This document shows positions 49,801 to 55,453 of a stretch of DNA of 64,000 nucleotides, piece after piece. The notes below the pieces were generated by a model, which did no database searches, was not told the DNA's origin, and saw nothing but the letters and a program-made list of their open reading frames with translations. Source of the stretch: Pedobacter cryoconitis (GTDB lineage: Bacteria; Bacteroidota; Bacteroidia; Sphingobacteriales; Sphingobacteriaceae). Both the position numbers and the translations under genes were made by a program. Each line of letters opens with the position of its first letter. Positions within the stretch are counted from its first letter, which is position 1. Location of the stretch: positions 2,728,001 through 2,792,000 of the forward strand of contig NZ_JACHCG010000001.1 in NCBI RefSeq assembly GCF_014200595.1, written 5' to 3'.

Positions 49801-52800
49801 GCAGCCCCGCCTGATAGCGTATTTCCTGATCAATCGTCTGCTGTTCAGCAGCGATTACACCAGTCAGCTCTTCTATATTCTGGAATATACCTTCTTCTAC
49901 ACTGATCAGCTTACCTGTGATTTTCGGATTTTCCTGCGTTAATGTTTTTAATAAGCCTGTAATAAATCCATATTGGCTATAGTTATCCATACTGCATACC
50001 ACCATCACATGTGCCGGATTTTTGTGTGGCATCAATACTTTGGCGATGGTCAGTATTTCGTTAAAGAAGTCTTCTTCATTGATATGATTACTGGCTTTAA
50101 TAACTAAAGAGAGATTCTCCTGAAGTCCGGCAGCCATAGCTTCAGTGCCTCCTGCCAGGATAATTAAGGGCGTTACCGCTGTTGAAGAAACGAAAGGCTG
50201 TGGTTCAGCTTTCCAGTTATCCGAGAATAAATGCAATCCATTTACCTTTTGCAGCACAGGCTTAGCTTTACTTTCTGAGGTAACCTGCTGAAGTTGTGCA
50301 TCGGCATTAACCGCTGTTTCTGATTTGGCAAAGCCATTCAGTGGCAATAGTACCAGCTCCTTAAAACTGATCAGCACTTGCCCTTCAGCATCCAGCAAGT
50401 GAACATCATAACTGCTCACCCGGCTGCCCGCTCTGTTCTTTTTAGCATAACACCATAACTCATCTGGTAGAGCCTGATAGATATTAAGTTCGGTAACACT
50501 GAACGGTAATAAGAGCTCTTTACTGCTTTTGCCCAGTTGCATGCCAATACAGGTTTGCAAAGCACTATCCAGTACACCTGGATTAAGTACATAGGTGTAA
50601 TCCACTGGTAAGGAAATCCGGGATAATACAACATCCTCACTATAGTACAATGCTTTTATACCGCGGAAACTGCTACCGTATTCAAGTCCTGCTCCGCTAA
50701 ATAAGTTATAACAAGCCCCGCCACTTATTTCTTGTGTTAAAGTTGATCTTATTTTATCCAGATCTTGCTTTTCAGGGCTGTCCAGCTCTTTTGTCGTTAA
50801 TACTCCTTTGCAATGCAAAAGTTCTTCAGTACCATTATTGGTATAAATCTCATACTCAATCTCCTGATCAGCAGCAAACAGGCTCGTAAACACAGTTTGA
50901 GGAGCTGTTTCTACCTTTATCGGGCTAAACCACGTGACCTCTTTTAATTGGGTAATCTTTTCCTGAACGGACTGCTCACCCGCAGCTCTCGCTAATTCCA
51001 GATAAGCTACGCCAGGCAATATTTTCACCTGCTGCACCTGATGATGCATCAGAAAAGATTCCTTCCCGGTATAAATACTGGTAAACTGCTGTTCCTGCAA
51101 GCTTGAAGAGTTACTATGCAGTAAAGGATGTAGTTTAGATGAGCCCCTAACCGACAATTCGCCTTCCCCTTGCGGAAACCAGTAACGCTCATTTGCAAAC
51201 GGATAAGCAGGTAAACCAATGAGTGATGGCTTAAGCCCAGTATACAATAAATTCCAGTCGATATTAACTCCCTTAGCCCATAATTGAGCAAGAGCATGGC
51301 TTTCTTTTTCGCGGATTGCACTTTCCAGATAGGCTTTACCAGACTTTCCTTCCAATGAAATTCCAGGATGGTCTTTACGGGTATTCCCGATATACAGCTC
51401 CTGTACCTTTTGATTTTGATAGTCGGCAAGCAGCAAGAGTAAATCTTCCCTGTCTGAAGCTATAAAAGCTAACCGCTCTTCCATAGCCTCCCTTCCGGTC
51501 TGCAAAGTATAAGCAAGATCGTCAAGGTTCAGCTCAGGATGTGCCTCAACATAACTTTTCAAATTGGTTACGACCTCTTTAAGCCGATCCGTATCTCTTG
51601 CCGACAACACCATAACCGGAGGAATAACCGCTGTGTATGAGTTAGTTTCAGCAGGGATGTATTCCGCTATGATCAAATGTGCATTACTGCCCCCTGCTCC
51701 AAACCCGCTAATGCCCGCAATACGAGGTTTATTATTCAATGCTGGCCATTCTCCCAGTTCCTGCTGAACTTTAAATGGGGTATTTTCAAAATCTATATTG
51801 GGGTTCAGCTTAGCAGAATGGAGCGAAGGAACCAATTGGCGATGTTTTAATTGCAACAATACTTTGGTCAACCCGGATATTCCAGCAGCCGATTCACAGT
51901 GACCGATATTCGATTTCACAGAACCGATACTGCAAAATTGTTTGTTTTTAGCGTCAAAAGCTTTAGCCAGCCCTGCAATTTCTATAGGATCGCCCAAACT
52001 TGTTCCTGTACCGTGTGCCTCGATATAACTGAAATCTTCTGCTTTTACCCCCGCTTTTTTCATAGCAGCTTTAATCACTGCTGCCTGCGCTTTTGGATTA
52101 GGGACGGTATAGCCATTAGTTTTACCACCGTGGTTTAATGAACTGCCTTTAATCAGGCCGTAAATACGGTCACCATCGGCCAATGCCTGGCTCAATGATT
52201 TAAGCAATACTGCGCCTACACCTTCACCCGGTACATAACCTTCTCCACCTTCTCCGAAGCTTTCACATCGCCCCTGGCTGGAAACAAACATGCCCTGACT
52301 TAGCATCAGATACTTGTTGGGATGTACGCTTAGATTGACCCCACCCGCAAGAGCCATGGTACAACTACCGTTCTGAATACTCTCACAAGCCAGATGTATA
52401 GCCGTTAAAGAGGAAGAACACATCGTGTCAATAGCCATACTTGGCCCATGAAAATTGAAGAAATAAGATACACGGTTCGCAATACTGCTGATACTTCCTC
52501 CGGGATTGACAAAGTTACCTTTGGCACTTTCTTCTGCACCAAACAGCGGATATTCTTCATACATCACGCCTACATATACGCCCACTTGCGCACCCAAAGC
52601 ATTTTTACCTTTTTCCCCTTGTAACTTAGTTTTGGTATACCCGGCATCTTCCAGTGTCTCCCACGCAGTCTGAAGAAATAGACGTGCTTGTGGATCCATT
52701 AATTCTGCTTCACGAACAGAAATATTGAAAAACAAGGGATCAAAATGATCCATATGCTCCAGAAACCCGCCCCATTTACTATAACTTTTACCAGCCTTCC

Positions 52801-55441
52801 CTTTTTCCTGGTCATAAAAATCTGTCAGATCCCAGCGGTCTGCCGGAATTTCTGTGATGCTATCTTTCCCTGCCTTTAAGTTTTCCCAGAAATCTGCAAT
52901 GGTTTTAGCTCCTGGATATCTTCCACCCAGACCGATAATTGCAACCGGTTCGTTCGCAACCGAAGTTGCTGCTGGATTTATTATTTCTTTTGATTTGACA
53001 ACCGGAGTATGATTCAGGATTACTTTTTCAGTAGTGTCACTCAGTTGATCAATAACTTCAGAATAATCAGCTGACAAAACAGATAATGAAGTCTTTACAC
53101 CTGTAAGCTGTATCAGTTTCTCAGGATAACCCTCCACAAAATATTCCGTTAATTCCGCTAAGGTCTGACATTCAAAAAACAAGGTTCTGGGTATCCTTTC
53201 GAAAACAGCTTCCAGTACATTTGTCAATTTGGTGATCATAATGGAATCAATTCCGTACTGTTCAAAAGGAGTTTCTGCATCCAGTTTTTCTTCCTTCATC
53301 CGAAGCTCTTTAGTCAAAAGACCACGCAGATAAGTCAATGATGCAGCATACAGCACATCATCAGTTACAGTTGCCTGCTTAGCTTTCTCAGTCTTCATGC
53401 CTGAAGTTGTTTCGGGTTGAGCTAACAGCGCAGTTAATTTATCCGGATTACCATATAAAACAATTCCCTGTACAGTTGAACTGCTTAACAAGCGCTCCAA
53501 AGCTGCAAGCCCGTCAGCAGCTGGCATCGGCAACAGGCCAAAATGATTAGCCATATATTTTTCCTGAGCAGCATCAATCTGCATTCCGCCTTCTTTCCAT
53601 AATGGCCAGTTGATGCTCAGGGTTTTTCCTGTTCTTTTACCTTGCAGACGCTCCTGCTCACGGTATTGTGCATAATGATCAAGCCATGCATTCGCAGCAG
53701 CATAATCTGACTGCCCCTTATTTCCAAAAACCCCGGCCAGTGAAGAACAATAAACCATAAAGTCAAGCTGCTCATGCTGCGTTGCCTCGTCTAAGTTTTT
53801 AGCGCCGTTAACCTTTGCATAGAAAACTTCCTGAACTTCGGTTGCTGTTTTATTCATCAGCAAACTATCCCGGGTTAATCCGGCACTATGAATGATTCCA
53901 TCTAACCCGCCATATTCAGTCTTGATCTTTTCTATTAAAGCCTTTACCTCTGCTAAATGGGTTACATCACAACGTTCATAGACAGTATGCGGCAATTCTT
54001 TTAATGTTTCTTTTTGTGCAGTATTCAAAACGCTTCTGCCTGCAAGGATTATTTTTGTTCCGGCTACCTTATTAAGATAATCAGCAAAAATCAACCCTAA
54101 CCCACCAGCACCACCAGTGATCAGGTATACTCCGTTTTCTTTAATTCTGCTTTCCTGCTGTAAAACAGAAACCGGATTTAAAACATTAACCTCTCTTTCT
54201 CCTTTTTGGTAACGTACTTCTGCTGCTGAATTTCCTTGTTCTGCCAGCAGGATTTCCGTTAAGTTATCCAGTTCATTGATAACAAGGCTTTCTACCCCGA
54301 TCATCTTTCCAATAAATAGTGGATTTTCTTGTACAACTGTCTTTAACAGTCCCGAAATAAAGCTGTAATCCAGTTCATCTGCTATTGTATAAACAAAATT
54401 CACCGTCAACTTAGAAAGTTTTCTTTGCTGTAATTCTTCCATTAACTGGATAAAAACAGCATCGGGAGTACTTTCAATGATTATCCTCACTTCACACGCC
54501 AATCTTTCTTCCAGTTTTTCTGCGAGTACAGCAGCTCCGCCAGCCAGAAAAACCAGGGGATTAGTATCCGATTCTTTCGACGCCTGTTTATCGCTATGAA
54601 TAGCCTCAGCTTGCCAATTGTGGCTATATAAGTGCAGGCCTGTTACTGTGTTTTTAGGCACTAATGGTAAAACCACCAGCTCAGTAAAACTAATCAGCAC
54701 CTCTCCTGCTTCGTTTAACAGTTCAATATCATAACTGCTTGCCAGTTTACCAGACCTGTTTTTTCTGACATAACACCATATTTCTTCAGGTAACGCCTGA
54801 TAAATATTAAGTTCCCTTACACTATAAGGCAACATCAGCTGCTGGCTCCCGTCTATAAGACTGATCCCCATGCAGGTTTGCAATGCGCTGTCCATCAGAC
54901 CAGGTGACCACAGGAAACCTTCCTGCGCCGGCAAAGCAATTTTGGATAAGGCTGCTTCTGCGCTATAATAGATCTGCTGGATTCCCTGAAAGGTTTTTCC
55001 ATAGTCTAGCCCTACCGAACGAAATATCTCATAAAAACCTGCGCCGTCCAGCACATCAGCTTTAGCTTCGCTTTGCGTAAAACTATTCCGCAATTCGCTG
55101 ATATTCTTTGTTTCCGGCGCCTGCTGTAAAAATGTACTCAGGATTCCCTGTCCATGTAAAGTCTTTGCTCCGTCTTTTGTATAAATCTCATAAGTAAACG
55201 CATTCGCTGTGTGCTGAATGCTGATCTGAAGTTCCACAGGTGCTGCATTGACCTTTACGGGATGCAACCAGTTGACCTCTTTGAATTGAGTTATAGCTGC
55301 TTGTGCTACATAAGCTCCTGCCGCTCTGGCCATTTCAAGATAAGCGACACCAGGCAAAACCTGTTCCCCCATTACCTGATGATCTGTTAAAAAGAATTCT
55401 TTTCCGGTATATATACTGCTGAATTGATGTTGTTGTTTCAT
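34832..55441 (-). CDS. Giant trans-AT PKS-NRPS: DH-KR-ACP-KS-DH-KR-ACP-KS-DH*-KR-cMT-ACP-KS-DH-KR-ACP-C-A-PCP-TE
   Basis: About 6,869 residues from the ATG at 55441. Domains by approximate residue: DH 1-260 (HQVMGEQVLP, DSALQ), KR 265-645, ACP 690-760; KS3 830-1260 (Cys1008), DH 1437-1700, KR 1750-2105, ACP 2160-2235; KS4 2300-2730 (Cys2479), DH* 2893-3156 with damaged His motif, KR 3165-3595, C-methyltransferase 3645-3980 (ILEVGAGTGG), ACP 4020-4090; KS5 4150-4562 (Cys4309), DH 4738-5004, KR 5045-5385, ACP 5440-5520; C 5555-5985 (HHIIFDG), A 6005-6505 (FTSGSTGKPKG), PCP 6515-6585 (GGNSL), TE 6605-6855 (AHSYGG). No AT domain is present. All KS have Cys-His-His and all carriers the Ser. It extends a chain, adds an amino acid (Cys predicted) and releases it. 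A TTG four codons upstream directly follows the previous gene's TAA in the same frame. Confidence 0.95.
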   Translation of the reverse strand: MKQQHQFSSIYTGKEFFLTDHQVMGEQVLPGVAYLEMARAAGAYVAQAAITQFKEVNWLHPVKVNAAPVELQISIQHTANAFTYEIYTKDGAKTLHGQGILSTFLQQAPETKNISELRNSFTQSEAKADVLDGAGFYEIFRSVGLDYGKTFQGIQQIYYSAEAALSKIALPAQEGFLWSPGLMDSALQTCMGISLIDGSQQLMLPYSVRELNIYQALPEEIWCYVRKNRSGKLASSYDIELLNEAGEVLISFTELVVLPLVPKNTVTGLHLYSHNWQAEAIHSDKQASKESDTNPLVFLAGGAAVLAEKLEERLACEVRIIIESTPDAVFIQLMEELQQRKLSKLTVNFVYTIADELDYSFISGLLKTVVQENPLFIGKMIGVESLVINELDNLTEILLAEQGNSAAEVRYQKGEREVNVLNPVSVLQQESRIKENGVYLITGGAGGLGLIFADYLNKVAGTKIILAGRSVLNTAQKETLKELPHTVYERCDVTHLAEVKALIEKIKTEYGGLDGIIHSAGLTRDSLLMNKTATEVQEVFYAKVNGAKNLDEATQHEQLDFMVYCSSLAGVFGNKGQSDYAAANAWLDHYAQYREQERLQGKRTGKTLSINWPLWKEGGMQIDAAQEKYMANHFGLLPMPAADGLAALERLLSSSTVQGIVLYGNPDKLTALLAQPETTSGMKTEKAKQATVTDDVLYAASLTYLRGLLTKELRMKEEKLDAETPFEQYGIDSIMITKLTNVLEAVFERIPRTLFFECQTLAELTEYFVEGYPEKLIQLTGVKTSLSVLSADYSEVIDQLSDTTEKVILNHTPVVKSKEIINPAATSVANEPVAIIGLGGRYPGAKTIADFWENLKAGKDSITEIPADRWDLTDFYDQEKGKAGKSYSKWGGFLEHMDHFDPLFFNISVREAELMDPQARLFLQTAWETLEDAGYTKTKLQGEKGKNALGAQVGVYVGVMYEEYPLFGAEESAKGNFVNPGGSISSIANRVSYFFNFHGPSMAIDTMCSSSLTAIHLACESIQNGSCTMALAGGVNLSVHPNKYLMLSQGMFVSSQGRCESFGEGGEGYVPGEGVGAVLLKSLSQALADGDRIYGLIKGSSLNHGGKTNGYTVPNPKAQAAVIKAAMKKAGVKAEDFSYIEAHGTGTSLGDPIEIAGLAKAFDAKNKQFCSIGSVKSNIGHCESAAGISGLTKVLLQLKHRQLVPSLHSAKLNPNIDFENTPFKVQQELGEWPALNNKPRIAGISGFGAGGSNAHLIIAEYIPAETNSYTAVIPPVMVLSARDTDRLKEVVTNLKSYVEAHPELNLDDLAYTLQTGREAMEERLAFIASDREDLLLLLADYQNQKVQELYIGNTRKDHPGISLEGKSGKAYLESAIREKESHALAQLWAKGVNIDWNLLYTGLKPSLIGLPAYPFANERYWFPQGEGELSVRGSSKLHPLLHSNSSSLQEQQFTSIYTGKESFLMHHQVQQVKILPGVAYLELARAAGEQSVQEKITQLKEVTWFSPIKVETAPQTVFTSLFAADQEIEYEIYTNNGTEELLHCKGVLTTKELDSPEKQDLDKIRSTLTQEISGGACYNLFSGAGLEYGSSFRGIKALYYSEDVVLSRISLPVDYTYVLNPGVLDSALQTCIGMQLGKSSKELLLPFSVTELNIYQALPDELWCYAKKNRAGSRVSSYDVHLLDAEGQVLISFKELVLLPLNGFAKSETAVNADAQLQQVTSESKAKPVLQKVNGLHLFSDNWKAEPQPFVSSTAVTPLIILAGGTEAMAAGLQENLSLVIKASNHINEEDFFNEILTIAKVLMPHKNPAHVMVVCSMDNYSQYGFITGLLKTLTQENPKITGKLISVEEGIFQNIEELTGVIAAEQQTIDQEIRYQAGLREVRTMESLLTKTSKKAAVKIKKGGVYLITGGVGGLGLIFAQYISKTKGTKLILTGRSESLNPAQQRAVGLLGNATYYNCDVSDGVAVNELIKNILAEHKKLDGIIHSAGVIRDSLILHKTTAEVKQVFAAKIKGTRNLDLATKNIALDFMVSCSSVAGVNGNAGQSDYAAANAWVDNYAYYRENERLQGRRRGKTLSINWPLWKDGGMQLDAESETYMELHFGLVPMPTAAGLEAFEDLLNSKTVQGMVLYGQTAKQSSLVDQLIENAESLLNESIKTSDVVAVTVAVTDQVLNDATVTYLRKLLAKELRMPEEKLLPEVPFENYGIDSVLVIRLSNRLEEVFGKLPRTLFFEYLSLKELCGYFVEAHRSQLLALTGLAAASVPVDSAVQQETVLTGTPFINQNRRQRFAAVPQQQNNLTEAIAIIGISGRYPGANNLSEFWENLKAGKDCITEVPEDRWNAEEIYHQEKGQPGKSYSKWGGFMNDIDKFDPLFFNISPREAELMDPQERLFIQTVWETMEDAGYTRESLRAEDQQTGIARRIGVYAGVMYEEYQLFGAEERMKGNFVTPAGIASGIANRVSYFFNFNGPSMAVDTMCSSSLTAIHLACKDILTGDTDMAIAGGVNVSVHPNKYLMLSQGRFVSGAGRCESFGEGGDGYVPGEGVGTVLLKRLSEAIKDGDHIYGLVKGTALNHGGKTNGYTVPNPKAQAAVIRAAMKKAGVKTSDFSYIEAHGTGTSLGDPIEIAGLTRAFETTDKQFCSIGSVKSNIGHCESAAGISGLTKVILQLQHQQLVPSLHSAALNPDIDFANSPFKVQQTLEEWPSIAGKPRIAGISGFGAGGSNAHLIIQEYQGLPAQSYAYEMPAIIILSAKQASRIPIQVSNLKYFLEAYPQTNLYNLAYTLQTGREAMDERLAFIAGSIEDLLVQLTSYHQGETANSIAGNIRKGETIAEGNDALAIARAWVKGKATDWNLLYQQGLPSRISLPAYPFVKDRYWIPVVNKEIIQNGTASLHPLLHSNESDLSAQKFTSTYTGKEDFLTKCHIPNNKELPATALLELAREAGERSLRQRITQIKDVTWMDPIRVNGSPAKVQINLFAAGNDIGYEIYTQHQAQKEQLSGLGLLNATLQQVPDQKDIQALLKHYQHEIKKDELYQLFADAGKNHGIDFQGISNLYYDETQALSKIELPVTDGFILSPGLLDSAIQTCTGWLLSQGERSLYQLSGAAEITIFGTLPAVIWCHAVFERQAKDTICCQLDVLNAMGDVLLRFKDLILVPEQQSEDGLKGRSSMAYKPVWDRIITLPAVSAPISGKQVLVTGNSNPVFAQRLGQWLTDQGAEVSIVEKLETIPEELAGVYLLQGLPGLTEGPDHEMAVFTSVKQLLNAAAKDLKLTVFTCQTQQVFSGDVVTAAGSGINGLIGALVKEQPQWSISRIDLELSDDPQMPVEPDWSTLFATSLNKENAVTCLRAHHYYRQQLCPLVLPEVKSSKFRKSGVYILLGGAGGLGKVTTAYLVKHYQAQVIWLGRRPVDAAIQAAQEEISRLGVKPEYYQCDAAKLSDVEKAYQLIRENHQEIHGLFHSAIVLQDRLLKNMTEEDFNKAFIPKSVASSNLVDVFGQEPMDFICFYSSVQALVHAPGQSNYAAGCAYKDSYALSVNSGRIPVKIINWGFWGEVGVVAADGYKDKMKQAGVESISAEEGMQLLEMVIGSEQQQVVAIKLSAAAAASIPAMRQDLEISAVKALSILQLAKPDELVYPKADQLDLTFKTLCCKGLLKVLLEMGLIQQQQAGQTLSSLRTALTIHDKYEQLFFVLIGLLQEQNYLTVKDSQITIDPAIQSELINFSFEQQMNALVTQEQEYRPHGALLQICLAAFQEILRGKQQATTVMFPGGSMEYVSGIYKGNAQSDYFNNLLASIVKNSVAQSIPYLQTGEKIRILEVGAGTGGTSQVVFKALEPYKEHLFYLYTDLSRSFLSYAEQHFKGIAPYLETAILNIEQAPAQQQVALGSYDIVIGANVVHATKNMTVTLNNIKTLLKKNGLFILNEIARTELFTTLTFGLLDGWWLYEDAGIRLKGSPGLSAAGWKTVLTETGYSQVKSYPGLTDLSQQIVCALSDGMIQHGLKVTSIIPRQNKQAPVLQNTIIKHNEPVMKKAMDNKTLVNKVVNIAAALIKLPPGEFDIESQFMDYGFDSILSMELVKNINETLNVALKPTDIFSYNNIQQLADFLQQNFGEILQTELTVEIADPVVVNSLSASVKTRFTASTVPAEPVYAAGNDIAVIGMSGQFGAANDMDTFWEVLKNGKSLVGDLPDSRWQGYVNKESFKWTGSFMLDIDKFDPVFFKISGNEAELMDPQQRLFLEHCWKAIEDAAINPKSLKGSKCGVYAGVAPSDYSIRECEEASVMWGNSSAVLAARISYLLDLKGPAVSVDTACSSSLLAMDMGCSSLQKGETDLIIAGGVNIMTTPGFYSLADRAGMMSAGGQCYTFDKRADGFVPGEGVGVVIMKRLADAERDGDRIYGVIKASLTNQDGASNGITAPSVLAQQELEKEVYQKFKINPETISYVEAHGTGTSLGDPIELDALTHAFRQYTARKQYCTIGSVKTNIGHTLVAAGVAGVMKIMLSLKHKQLPPSLNYEECNPLIDMLNSPFKVESKLMDWATENNSPRRAAINSFGFSGTNVHMIIEEYQDNRPAVAATGPAIIVISAKNAERLQHQVKNLVSWLERNPDSLLHEIAYTLQKGRQPMEERLAIIASDRAELNKQLTDFLNGNTEQLMTGNIKKNKADFLLEGGAGQAYIDYAVSHGEIKSIALLWTKGIAISWDLLYTQGKPKRISLPAYAFARQRYWVPEAKNLVSQQHHSYLHPLLHQNTSTVKALQFTSVFTGKEKFLVDHQIQSRKILPGVAYLEMARTAGTEALSQTVTGLKNVAWLSPVSVTGQEEKVHIRLQSYGEELSYEIYSVAGQERLHSQGRISIAPLSAKDRLDLKAIRSRLGDSVERAACYDIFKQMGLDYGASFQGIETMYYSGSEALSKISLPQENGFAVSPGLLDSALQTCMGLSFAGKKSSVQLPFSVKEISFYAEVPNTVWSYARKSKTNHGNGPVTIYDVDIVNEMGDVLLSFCDFVTLPVDGPGKTETTESVIDACIFNMNWEESAAQESFVEQEHEVVPLILLAGGPAQLAENLTGELGVETEVITGETAEEYLLNVMAVVQNKVTAKHHSHLMIVCSQEDYLEYGFISGLLKTAHLENPGISGKLIVTDRLSVKDMPELITVLQAELNTTDAEIRYETGIRKVKKLQETELSASDGLKIKEGGVYLILGGAGGVGRIFANHISKIPQTKVVLAGRGELDAEKKAFISGLAHGDYFNCDVTNSEEVIRLLALVKEKYQRIDGIIHSAGVTRDSLIINKTQQEVHEVLEAKITGVRNLDEASKNEALDFMIFFSGLAGISGNAGQADYAAANVYLDNYAFYRESERIKGKRQGKTISINWPFWKEGGMSIDQASLEYLNKQYGLLPLPSASGIDIFEQLLGSAYNQGVVVYGKVDKIRPQFLNKLVVKQKQVSAAAPVEHPAGLHPKVAAKLLTITAQLLKLPESDLELDEKLSDYGFDSILLIKYSNELNDFYDTDLTPAVFYNYPTIDGLAEFLVEEYQDKLLVKHQPELVFTPQEEMREEALPEVVQKRYPLSEGQKGLWFIQQLEPENVNYNVPVSFIIPGKIEHTLVKKAFQFTLDEYPILKSSFLTDELTGEVYNQFNNLAEVDLDDQDLIEDQQIKEVCWGLIRTPFNLETDRPVRLYIRRDQKAAKNYVLLVFHHIIFDGMSSSVFIASLFEKYQQLLNGQKIALKEPDFAYFNYVEWEQTYMQSKMGEKSLAYWRENLSGVLPILNLPYDLYVPGKLKTTTIGIERMQLEQQQVEQLKELSRALKVNLSVIFSGIYAMLLHKLTGEEDLLVLMPTAGRPRKEYENSIGYYVNMMILRNRISPELTFAELVKNIQQEMINGISHAAYPLPKLLADLNLDRSGTRETPFKVSFIYQNIFDEMLKGGSGVEIYDEVYQETAHVYSLEIQDLKKDIILSLKYDQDVFASASIKRHMEYFNELLKGVLEDASKQLKTYEMLSAKEIHYLLNERNATAVAYPQNKTLSDLFEQQVLQTPDHIAVVHDGGRITYRELNNKANRLAGLLVKSGLPANAPVAIVSHKSLEQVWGVMGILKAGGHYIPVKGSLPQARMNELISQTESSIVLVQRDYLDKVHCPEGVKVIVLEEDTFAGEAAEHETVKVLDTELAYIIFTSGSTGKPKGVMIDHRGAVNTLYDMNARFNITADDKVFGISDLNFDLSVYDIFGTLACGATLILPLEQEGLNPDIWLRYVQEEKVTVWNSVPQIVNLLIERQEDNAEMQLSSLRMYWMSGDWIPLDLPGRIRALNPDSEVISLGGATEGSIWSIYFPIGEVDPSWKSIPYGYPLGNQEMYVLDANLSPCPVNVPGDIYIGGIGVAKGYHNDPEKTAAGFMLHPEMGKQLYRTGDMGCQHPDGFIMFLGRQDGQVKINGFRVELGEIETVLQLSPLVKQGIVLTVEDDCRNKRLVAYVVVHDPLNKEELQQHLRAHLPEYMVPSLFVEIDKIPLSSNGKVDRKALPDAELSAVTHRDFIAPSDAMEIELAAIWSKLLKTEEVGIHDNFFDAGGNSLTMIQLTHKINTAFGKDIQLIHIMKSPTIAEIKVLINAYEEAQDAAVLTLREGTAEEVAFIIPGALGSTEGYFGLAGNLPGEGAVYGLQMKGIAGNETPNTSIEAMAAYNLEQIKQTGVIGGVTLLAHSYGGIVIYEMIRQAEGTGVEIEKVILLDCFVDPLSSFYTVQEADKLGTYFRSLIKFSQPWLDEKAVTSLVNQLPAENYMTFICEIVHTLPAKTIGKMWEVFRAAVSAVYSMEEKLNQTVNFIQADNSKLEGEDWGDAGAAAGWDNYFSDVQIIYSQANHFTIVNAPYCTEWLTEMNIEQNIKQTL

Positions 55442-55453
55442 AGTAGGTGTCAA

